DNA from: CAZMGT01 sp964565895
Lineage (GTDB): Bacteria; Armatimonadota; Zipacnadia; UBA1398; CAZMGT01
Length of the DNA: 22,034 bases
NCBI GenBank assembly: GCA_964565895.1
Contig: CAZMGT010000061.1
Coordinates: 1 to 22,034 of the forward strand
Direction: 5' to 3'
Each line of letters starts with the position of its first letter. Position 1 is the first letter of the stretch. Position numbers and translations under genes: made by a program. Below the pieces are notes generated by a model. That model did no database searches and had not been told where the DNA came from. It saw nothing but the letters and a program-made list of their open reading frames with translations. Below, in pieces: positions 7,532 to 17,342 of the stretch.

Positions 7532-8242
7532 CTAACGAGCTTCGCCCGCGGCAAAGTAAGTGCAATACTTGGCCACAGGGCAGCCCGCGCAGCGCGGGTT
7601 GCGCGGGCGGCAGCGCGCCCGGCCGTGGGCGATCATGTTCAGGTGAAGCTGGAGCTTAAGCTCGTCAGGGACGAGCGGGGCGAGAAGCTTGTGCGCGCGC
7701 TCGGCCGTGCACCGCTGGGGGATTAGCCCCAGGCGCTTGCTTACGCGGAGCACGTGCGTATCAACGGGAAACGCGGGCTTGCCCAGGGAGAAGAGGACGA
7801 CGCAGGCCGCCGTTTTCACCCCCACCCCAGGGAGCTGGCAGAGGAAGCGAATGGCTTGGTCGGGGGCCATGCGCTTGATGTGCGAGAGGTCGCAGCGGCC
7901 GCGGGCTTGGCGCAGGGCACGAAGGATGGCGCGGATGCGCGGGGCCTTGGTGTTCGCCAGGCCGCCCACGCGGATGGCCTGGGCGATCTCGCGCACAGGG
8001 GCCTGCGCGGCGCTGTCCCACGAAGGAAAGCGACGGCGGAGGTTTTCGAACGCGCGGGCGGAGTTTACCCCGGACGTGTTTTGGGAAAGAATGGTGCGGA
8101 CGAGGCTGTCTAGGGGCTCTGGCCGCTTTGAGGCAGGCGGCCGGCGGCCGTATTCGCGCGCGAGGAGGCGGTCGATGGCCCGCACGAGGGTGCGCGTGGC
8201 ACGGCGGGAAGGGGAGGAGTGCTTTGCTTTGCGCGCAGCCAT
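7532..8242 (-). CDS. nth: Endonuclease III (DNA glycosylase/AP lyase)
   Basis: This bifunctional base-excision repair enzyme removes oxidised pyrimidines and cleaves at the abasic site. The minus-strand frame stays open far upstream (to 8740), but homology begins around residue 15 of the form starting at ATG 8242, giving 236 residues, close to the family's 210-230. The helix-hairpin-helix LPGVGVKTA supplies catalytic Lys143, and VDTHV supplies Asp161. Four cysteines (211, 218, 221, 227) have the C-x6-C-x2-C-x5-C spacing of the [4Fe-4S] cluster. No good ribosome-binding site precedes ATG 8242, so the exact start is uncertain. The gene is transcribed away from the small barrel gene at 8336 and faces the terminator of the SLH gene. 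It is an ordinary housekeeping gene here. Confidence 0.95.
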   Translation of the reverse strand: MAARKAKHSSPSRRATRTLVRAIDRLLAREYGRRPPASKRPEPLDSLVRTILSQNTSGVNSARAFENLRRRFPSWDSAAQAPVREIAQAIRVGGLANTKAPRIRAILRALRQARGRCDLSHIKRMAPDQAIRFLCQLPGVGVKTAACVVLFSLGKPAFPVDTHVLRVSKRLGLIPQRCTAERAHKLLAPLVPDELKLQLHLNMIAHGRARCRPRNPRCAGCPVAKYCTYFAAGEAR

Positions 8243-8294
8243 GGCCAGGGGGTGTTCTTCGGGCAGAGGGAACTTGCCTGCCCAGGCGGCACGT

Positions 8295-8323
8295 TTGACG
8301 GGCAATGAACGGTGTGCTAAAGT
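8295..8323 (+). promoter_or_regulatory. Sigma-70-type promoter for the small barrel gene
   Basis: TTGACG (8295-8300), a 17-base spacer and TAAAGT (8318-8323) match the consensus 5/6 and 4/6. The predicted start near 8330 leaves a very short or almost absent leader before the GTG 8336 or ATG 8345 starts. Confidence 0.6.
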
Positions 8324-8335
8324 ACGGGGGCGAGT

Positions 8336-9046
8336 GTGAGGGAGATGAACGCACGCCGGGCAGCGATGGCGGCGGCTGTTGTCTTGTGCGCCTGCGGGAT
8401 AGCCCTGGCGCAGGGCGGGGGTTATTTTTCCGCGGCGAAGGAGGGGCTGTTCTCGCCCACCGCCGTTTACGTCCCCGAGGAGCGCGAGGAGCGCGCGCCG
8501 GTGCTCTCCGGAGTGCGCGTACGCGCGCTGCGGGACTTTCAGGTAGACATTCCCGTTGACCTGGGGGGCAAAACGGAGATTACCGTGGGGCGGACGAGCC
8601 CGTTCAGCGAGGTAGGGCCAGGGTTTAGCATTTGGGGCGACGACAGCGCGGGGACGCTGCGCCTGGGCTTTCGGCGGCGGTTTGGACGGACGGCGTTTGA
8701 GGTCGGGGGATGGACGACGGAGCGGGGGACGGGCGGGCACTACGCGCGGGTGCGGCGCGAGGTGGGGTCGAGCGCGAGCATCGACATCTCGCGGGCGCGG
8801 GAGCTAAGCGGGAGCAACCTTTCGCTGAGCTCGCTTGCCGTGCGCTACCGGCCGAACGACCGCTGGCTGTTAAGCGGCGACGTGGCGGAGATCAGCGGCG
8901 GGGGGACGCGCAACGTGTATACGCGGGTGCGGGCGTCGTATTCGTTGTCCGGGAGCTTGGGCGTGTCGGTGCTCTGGCGGGAGCAGGGTGCGCCGGGCGG
9001 GGGTCGGCGCGGGTTGCTTGCCGGGGAGCTGGACTTTAGCTTTTAG
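8336..9046 (+). CDS. Putative small outer-membrane beta-barrel protein
   Basis: I do not recognise a named family for this 236-residue protein. A signal peptide is visible (hydrophobic residues about 9-25, ALAQ with a likely cut near Gln26). After an acidic linker the rest alternates polar and hydrophobic residues with Gly and aromatic turns, as in small outer-membrane barrels. The protein ends LDFSF with the terminal Phe typical of BAM substrates. The start is uncertain: GTG 8336 and ATG 8345 are both in frame, AGGGAG at 8339-8344 directly abuts the ATG, and the predicted promoter leaves almost no leader. It is divergent from nth and followed by the promoter of the lptD-like/secA unit. A small porin, adhesin or assembly factor are all possible; a barrel fold is inferred from pattern only. 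Confidence 0.7.
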   Translation: MREMNARRAAMAAAVVLCACGIALAQGGGYFSAAKEGLFSPTAVYVPEEREERAPVLSGVRVRALRDFQVDIPVDLGGKTEITVGRTSPFSEVGPGFSIWGDDSAGTLRLGFRRRFGRTAFEVGGWTTERGTGGHYARVRREVGSSASIDISRARELSGSNLSLSSLAVRYRPNDRWLLSGDVAEISGGGTRNVYTRVRASYSLSGSLGVSVLWREQGAPGGGRRGLLAGELDFSF

Positions 9047-9082
9047 GCTGAGGGAGGCTCACCGCGCGGCAGGTAGCGAAGG

Positions 9083-9111
9083 TTTACCAGGCGAAACACG
9101 TTACATATAGT
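9083..9111 (+). promoter_or_regulatory. Sigma-70-type promoter for the lptD-like/secA/prfB unit
   Basis: TTTACC (9083-9088, 4/6), a 17-base spacer and TATAGT (9106-9111, 5/6) form a promoter whose start would fall near 9118, at the first bases of the hairpin described next. Confidence 0.6.
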
Positions 9112-9116
9112 GGCCG

Positions 9117-9152
9117 AGCCCCGAGCAATGTAAAAACCGGGGCTTTTGTTTT
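9117..9152 (+). terminator. Hairpin with T-run: terminator of the barrel gene or leader attenuator
   Basis: A 7-bp stem (9117-9123 with 9138-9144) encloses a 14-nt loop and is followed by TTTTGTTTT. It ends 17 bases before ATG 9170. It can stop transcripts of the upstream barrel gene. Because the 9083 promoter would start almost exactly at its left arm, it would also be the whole structured leader of the downstream mRNA. Confidence 0.65.
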
Positions 9153-9169
9153 GATCCAGGGAGGGTGAG

Positions 9170-10561
9170 ATGGGAAGGGCTAGCCTGCCCTGGCTGGCGC
9201 TGCTCGCCGTGTGTTGCATGATGGCCCGCGCCGAGCAGCGGTTCGGCAAAGTGACCATCGAGGCCGAGCGGCACGTGTTCGATGCCGCGCGGAATATCGT
9301 GGAGGCCAGCGGTGGGGTAAAGATCACCAGCGGTGGGATGACGCTGGTCGCGGAGCGGGTGACCTATAACGTGAACACGGGCGAGGCCGTGGCCGAGGGG
9401 CAGGTGGTGATTAGCGAGCCAGGGCGGGAATTTCGCGGCGCAAGCTGTCGTTACAATTTCCAGAGCGGCGAGGGATATGTGAAAAACGTTTTCGCGCGCG
9501 ACGAGACGCTCGGCGTGCGGCTTTACCTGAAGGGCGGGGAGATCGAGATCCGGCCGGCGTCGTGGATCTTGCGCGACGCGCGCATCTCCACGACGCTTGA
9601 GGAGGAGCCGAACTATTTGGTCACGGCGCGCGAGGTGGAGCTTATCCCCGGCGACCGGTGGTATGCGCGCGACGTGAAGCTTTATGTGTTTGGGCACAAG
9701 ATATTGTCTACGTCGGAATATTCGCGCTCGGTGGTCCACCCAGAGAAGTTTGTGCTTGATTTGTTGCCGGACTTTGCTTATACGCCGGAGGAGAGCTTTT
9801 ATATCGAGTACGACCGCGAAACGCGCATTGGGGGCGACATTTGGGCGCGCGGTTTGGCGCGCCTTTCCCCGCGGAGCGGGCTGACGGGCGAGGCCTCGGT
9901 GGAGTTTCGCCCGCGGCGGGGATACTTTTACGCGAAGGCCTCATATCGGGACGACCCGCGCGACCCATTTTTGCCGTGGCTGCGGGTAACGCGACTGCCC
10001 GAGGTGGGGGCGACGTATCCGCTGGTTGCCCCGCGGAAGAGCTTTGACCTGGTGGCCCACGCGGCGTGGGGGCGATATTTGGAGTATCCCACGGGGAGCT
10101 ATTCCTCGCGGACGATCTGGCAGTTGCGCGGGGGGCACAGCGAGCTGAAGATCGGAAAGGATACCAGGTGGCGCTATGAGTTTGGGGCGTCGCACGCGGA
10201 ATATGGCAGGGGGAGGAACTACGACTGGGCCTATGGCGGCGTGTTTGTCCGGCACAGGTTTGGAAATGACTTACACGTGTCGCTAGGCTATTTGCGCTAT
10301 TTCGTGCGCGGGAGGACGCCGTTTTTGTGGGACGATATTGACGTGCCGCACGAGCTGCGCACGGGGATCAGGTTTCCCCTGGTGGGGCGGTTTTATGGGC
10401 AGTTTGTCGGGCGCTACGATGTGGAGCAAAAGCGCTATCGCGACACGCAATATAGCCTGCTTTATCGGGACACGGACTTTGTCTATTCGGCGACGTGGCT
10501 GCAGCGGCGACGGGAGCTTTTGCTGGAGATTAAACTGCCGCTGACCGATGGATGGTTTTAG
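9170..10561 (+). CDS. LptD/OstA-like outer-membrane assembly protein (short form)
   Basis: This 463-residue protein has a signal peptide (hydrophobic residues 4-20, ARA before Glu22) and an OstA/LptA-like beta-jellyroll at about 27-110. Typical repeats there are EAERHVFDAA, GGVKITSGG, LVAERVTYN and GEAVAEGQVVI. The remainder is rich in aromatic, Arg-Tyr-type beta-strands and ends DGWF with terminal Phe, as in a barrel. This order matches LptD, which inserts lipopolysaccharide into the outer leaflet, but LptD of Escherichia coli is nearly 800 residues, so this is a compact form or a relative with another cargo. The signature LptD cysteine pairs are not evident. GGGAGGGTGAG lies directly before ATG 9170. 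It leads the secA-prfB unit: secA begins 37 bases after its stop. Identity as LptD rather than a general OstA-family protein is moderate. Confidence 0.75.
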   Translation: MGRASLPWLALLAVCCMMARAEQRFGKVTIEAERHVFDAARNIVEASGGVKITSGGMTLVAERVTYNVNTGEAVAEGQVVISEPGREFRGASCRYNFQSGEGYVKNVFARDETLGVRLYLKGGEIEIRPASWILRDARISTTLEEEPNYLVTAREVELIPGDRWYARDVKLYVFGHKILSTSEYSRSVVHPEKFVLDLLPDFAYTPEESFYIEYDRETRIGGDIWARGLARLSPRSGLTGEASVEFRPRRGYFYAKASYRDDPRDPFLPWLRVTRLPEVGATYPLVAPRKSFDLVAHAAWGRYLEYPTGSYSSRTIWQLRGGHSELKIGKDTRWRYEFGASHAEYGRGRNYDWAYGGVFVRHRFGNDLHVSLGYLRYFVRGRTPFLWDDIDVPHELRTGIRFPLVGRFYGQFVGRYDVEQKRYRDTQYSLLYRDTDFVYSATWLQRRRELLLEIKLPLTDGWF

Positions 10562-10598
10562 GGAGTAGCGAGCGCGGAGAAGGGGAAGTGAGCAAGAG

Positions 10599-13490
<2,892 letters not shown>

Positions 13491-13499
13491 GTGGGGACG

Positions 13500-14634
<1,135 letters not shown>

Positions 14635-14660
14635 CCGCAAAGCAGGGTTTTTGAACCTTG

Positions 14661-14686
14661 GCGCCGCGGGAAGGCGGCGCTTTTTT
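14661..14686 (+). terminator. Rho-independent terminator after prfB
   Basis: A 7-bp stem (14661-14667 with 14674-14680) with a 6-nt loop is followed by six T residues. It closes the lptD-like/secA/prfB unit, which here meets the convergent minus-strand gene ending at 14712. Confidence 0.88.
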
Positions 14687-14711
14687 GTTGGCAGGGCTCG
14701 GCCCGGCCGGC

Positions 14712-15248
14712 CTAGGACGAAGCGGCGGCAACGGCGGCGGGCGAGGGATGTGGCGACTTAGGCTGGGCAGGGCGAGCCGAGGACGAGCGAGCGGGCGCGA
14801 GGGCCGCAGGTGGGCCAGGGGGGCCGGGAGGGCCCTGGGGGCCCGGGTCGCCCATGTGCCCGGGACGGCCTGGCGGCCCCTGGGGGCCGCGCGGCCCGGG
14901 AGGGCCCTGAATGCCCAGCGGGCCCTGAGGCCCGGGGGGACCTGCGGGGCCGGGGTCGCCGCGCGGGCCTGGGTCGCCCTTTGGCCCGCGGAACTTGTTC
15001 TCGGGCGAGGTAAGATAGCGCCACAGCCGCCACAGGGCGACGGCCGCCTCGTAGCGCGTTATCGGCTGGTCGCCGCGGAACGTGCCATCCGGGTAGCCTT
15101 CGAGCACGCCGATGGCAAAGAGCTCGGCTACGGCGTCGCTAAACAGGCGCCCGGAAGGGACATCCGGGGGTAAAGCGGCCTTCTGCTGGCACAGGCCCGC
15201 CGAGGTCGCGCCAAGCAGAAGGAGGCAGGACAACACCGAGCGGAGCAC
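14712..15248 (-). CDS. Small secreted SLH-plus-collagen-like protein without barrel
   Basis: This 178-residue protein has a signal peptide (1-20) and a QQKAALPPDVP start to the mature part that closely echoes QQKPAVPPDVP of the 5789 protein. One SLH domain covers 28-80: GYPDGTF and TRYE are kept, but the usual HWAY is replaced by RLFS. Exactly 20 uninterrupted Gly-X-Y triplets fill 88-147, followed by an Ala/Pro/Ser-rich tail. There is no coiled coil and no barrel. GTG 15248 has a GGGGAGG-type ribosome-binding site (15257-15263) inside a possible hairpin. It is the last gene of the thrS-infC-rpmI-rplT-methyltransferase run, 69 bases after the methyltransferase. It may be a truncated relative that pairs with barrel-bearing paralogs in mixed triple helices, or a separate wall-surface protein. 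The function is unproven. Confidence 0.85.
   Translation of the reverse strand: MLRSVLSCLLLLGATSAGLCQQKAALPPDVPSGRLFSDAVAELFAIGVLEGYPDGTFRGDQPITRYEAAVALWRLWRYLTSPENKFRGPKGDPGPRGDPGPAGPPGPQGPLGIQGPPGPRGPQGPPGRPGHMGDPGPQGPPGPPGPPAALAPARSSSARPAQPKSPHPSPAAVAAASS
14808..14987 (-). repeat. Collagen-like Gly-X-Y coding repeat, 20 perfect triplets
   Basis: The segment encodes residues 88-147 as 20 uninterrupted Gly-X-Y triplets, richer in GPP than the 5789 copy and with GIQ and GHM variants. The triplet number equals that of the 5789 protein although the DNA sequences differ. Confidence 0.95.
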
Positions 15249-15256
15249 CGCGGCGG

Positions 15257-15275
15257 CCTCCCCTCCGAGAGGGAG
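15257..15275 (-). promoter_or_regulatory. Possible hairpin masking the ribosome-binding site of the SLH-collagen gene
   Basis: On the minus strand CTCCCTC (15275-15269) can pair with GAGGGGAG (15265-15258) around a 3-nt loop, with one bulged G. The right arm contains the GGGGAGG that would serve GTG 15248, so folding would lower translation. In silico pairing by eye only. Confidence 0.3.
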
Positions 15276-15317
15276 ATTCGATGGACAGGGGGGCGATCCT
15301 TCCCGACCGCGGAGAGG

Positions 15318-16127
15318 CTAGCCGGGGAGCCTTCCCTGCTGGCGCGCGCACTCGAAGGCGAACACCGCCGCCGCCGCAGCGACGTTAAGCGAGGGGAGTT
15401 GGCCGGCCATGGGGACGGCGGCGAGCTCGTGGCAGGCGGCGAGGGTCTCCGGGCGCAGGCCGCGCGATTCGTTGCCGAAGAGCAAGGCCACGCTGCGGTT
15501 GAGGTTTAGCGAGAAGCAGGAGGTCGGGGCGTCGGCGGTGGTGCCGATGAGGGTAAGGTTTAGCTCGGGCCAGGGGACGTCGGCGAAGCTTTGCCCGCGG
15601 GCGATGTTTACGCAGAACACGGCGCCCGCGGAGCCGCGGACGGCTTTGGGGCCGAACGGGTCGGCGCACTGGCCGAGGAGGAGCACGCCGTCGAGCCCCG
15701 CGCCCTCGGCGATGCGGAGCAGGGCGCCGACGTTGCCCGGGTCCTGAATGTCCTCGCCGACGAGCAGCGCGGCGGGGTTGCCGACAATGGCCTGCACGGG
15801 AGGAAGGCCGGGGAGGGGAAAGATGGCCACAGCGTCGACCGAGCCCTCGGCGTCGATGGCCCAGTCGAGCACCTGCGCGGCGACGAGATAGGCGGGGGGC
15901 TGAGGGTGGGGAAGCAGCGCGCGGAGGGCCTCGATGTCGCGGGGGACGCGGGGCGGGTCGCGCAGGAGAAGCTCAAGCGGCTGCCAGCCGGCGCGGAGGG
16001 CCTCGCAAACCGCGCGCGCGCCCTCGGCGGCGAACTGGCCGGCCTCGCGCCGCGCACGAGGGGCGCGCAACAGCTCGCGCAGGTGGCGGATGCGCGGGTT
16101 TCGCCGGCTGGTTATCGATTCCGCCAT
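15318..16127 (-). CDS. SpoU/TrmH-family RNA 2'-O-ribose methyltransferase
   Basis: This 269-residue SPOUT-class methyltransferase uses S-adenosylmethionine and most likely modifies 23S rRNA. The N-terminal third (1-95) is the substrate-binding part, opening with SRRNPRIRHLREL. The knotted catalytic domain follows with the three family motifs: motif 1 EDIQDPGNVGALLR near residue 125, motif 2 LLFGNESRGL near 215 and motif 3 VPMAGQLPSLNVAAAAA near 240. Length and motifs fit RlmB/TsnR-like enzymes, but the exact target cannot be read from sequence. ATG 16127 follows rplT by 48 bases. A SpoU gene between rplT and pheS is a common arrangement; here pheST does not follow and an SLH-collagen gene takes that place. 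Confidence 0.93.
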   Translation of the reverse strand: MAESITSRRNPRIRHLRELLRAPRARREAGQFAAEGARAVCEALRAGWQPLELLLRDPPRVPRDIEALRALLPHPQPPAYLVAAQVLDWAIDAEGSVDAVAIFPLPGLPPVQAIVGNPAALLVGEDIQDPGNVGALLRIAEGAGLDGVLLLGQCADPFGPKAVRGSAGAVFCVNIARGQSFADVPWPELNLTLIGTTADAPTSCFSLNLNRSVALLFGNESRGLRPETLAACHELAAVPMAGQLPSLNVAAAAAVFAFECARQQGRLPG

Positions 16128-16175
16128 AGTGAGGGCGGAGCCCCCCGCGGGGCAGGCGGCGCGGAACGCGACGCG

Positions 16176-16535
16176 CTATGCGGCGAGGGCCTGCCGGGCG
16201 ATGTTTACGATCTCGTCGAACGCCTTCGGGTCGCGCACGGCGAGGTCGGCGAGGATCTTGCGGTCAATAGCCACGCCCGCGGAGCGCAGGCCGGCAATGA
16301 ACCGGCTGTAGGTCATGTCGCGCTGGCGGACGGCGGCGTTAATGCGGGCGATCCACAGCTTGCGGAAGTCGCGCTTGCGCTGCCGGCGGTCGCGATAGGC
16401 GTATTGGCCGGCGTGCATAACGGCTTCTTTGGCGACTTTGTACCACCTGTGGCGGGCGCCCCAGTAGCCTTTTGCCGCTTTAAGGATTTTCTTTTTTCGC
16501 CTGTGCGAGGCGACGTTGGTTTTCACGCGAGGCAT
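16176..16535 (-). CDS. rplT: 50S ribosomal protein L20
   Basis: This 119-residue L20 binds 23S rRNA early and is needed for large-subunit assembly. The N-terminal basic extension (MPRVKTNVASHRRKKKILK) and the globular motifs GYWGARHRW, YAYRDRRQRKRDFRKLWI and RINAAVR are all present. AGGAG lies ten bases before the ATG. It follows rpmI by 21 bases in the classic infC-rpmI-rplT order. In other bacteria L20 represses this operon by binding its mRNA; I could not identify the binding site here. Confidence 0.99.
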   Translation of the reverse strand: MPRVKTNVASHRRKKKILKAAKGYWGARHRWYKVAKEAVMHAGQYAYRDRRQRKRDFRKLWIARINAAVRQRDMTYSRFIAGLRSAGVAIDRKILADLAVRDPKAFDEIVNIARQALAA

Positions 16536-16556
16536 GGGGTTTCCACTCCTTTTGCG

Positions 16557-16754
16557 CTAGAGGTAGGGGAGGAGCTTGCGCACTTTTTTGCGGTCGCCTT
16601 TGAACACGTCGGTGGGCAGGCGCAGGCGCCGCTTGCGGGCCTCGGTTTTCTTGTAGTTAAGGTGGCTATGAGTGCCGCGGCGGCGCATAAGCCGGCCGCT
16701 GCCCGTAAGCTTAAACCTCTTTTTCGCAGTAGCTTTCGTTTTCATTTTCGGCAT
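16557..16754 (-). CDS. rpmI: 50S ribosomal protein L35
   Basis: This 65-residue L35 is a small basic 23S rRNA-binding protein. ATG 16754 (MPKMKTKATAKKRFK) is preferred over an in-frame GTG three codons upstream because it matches the family start and has GGGAG eight bases before it. THSHLNYKK in the middle and VRKLLPYL at the end are typical. It lies 72 bases after infC and 21 before rplT. Confidence 0.98.
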   Translation of the reverse strand: MPKMKTKATAKKRFKLTGSGRLMRRRGTHSHLNYKKTEARKRRLRLPTDVFKGDRKKVRKLLPYL

Positions 16755-16826
16755 GGAAAACACTCCCTAGACGGCGCACGAGCCGCTGCCGGAGAAGGAA
16801 CGGTGGGTTTTCGGAGAAGGTTCCGC

Positions 16827-17342
16827 TTAGTCGGAGGCCTTGGGGGCGATGATCATGGTCATGTTGCGGCCCTCCAAGGCGGGCATACGCTCGACCTCGC
16901 CCACGTCGGCGAGCTCCTGCGCGAGGCGCATGAGCTTTTCGCGCGCGAGGTCCTGATGGACGATTTCTCGACCGCGGAACATCATGTTAATACGCACCTT
17001 TCGCTTGCGCTCCAGGAAGCGGCGTGCGTTTCTTAGTTTCACCTGAAAGTCGTGCTCGTCGGTGGACGGCCGGATACGAACGGTTTTTAGCTCGAGGCTG
17101 CGCGCGTGCCGGGCGCTGTCTTTTTCCTTTTTGCGGAGCTGGTACTTGTACTTGCCGTAGTCCATAATGCGGCAGACGGGCGGCCGCGCGTTGGGGTCGA
17201 CCTCGATCAAGTCCAAGTCCAGCTCGCGGGCGATCTGCAAAGCCTCGCGGGGGGACATAATGCCGATTTGCTTGCCGTCCACCCCGATAACCCTCACTTC
17301 ACGCGCCCTAATCCGCTCGTTAACGCGGAGATTTCTGTCTAT
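16827..17342 (-). CDS. infC: Translation initiation factor IF-3, with apparent AUA start
   Basis: IF-3 binds the 30S subunit, prevents 50S joining and checks start codon and initiator tRNA. The first ATG/GTG/TTG-type codon in frame is GTG 17297, but conserved family sequence NERIRAREVRVIG begins upstream of it. An in-frame stop lies three codons before ATA 17342, and between them no ordinary start occurs. ATA 17342 gives IDRNLRVNERIRARE and a normal 171 residues. GGGGG lies nine bases upstream (17352-17356). The ATA shares two bases with the thrS stop TAG (17339-17341), implying translational coupling. A rare start in infC is a known autoregulatory device, because IF-3 itself rejects non-AUG starts; Escherichia coli uses AUU. 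The ATT at 17312 is a less likely alternative, since it loses the conserved VNER. Confidence 0.95.
   Translation of the reverse strand: MDRNLRVNERIRAREVRVIGVDGKQIGIMSPREALQIARELDLDLIEVDPNARPPVCRIMDYGKYKYQLRKKEKDSARHARSLELKTVRIRPSTDEHDFQVKLRNARRFLERKRKVRINMMFRGREIVHQDLAREKLMRLAQELADVGEVERMPALEGRNMTMIIAPKASD

Noticed and set aside
16755..16826. L20-binding autoregulatory structure between infC and rpmI
   Set aside because: The gap is the right place in some bacteria, but I could not identify a mimic of the 23S rRNA site by eye.
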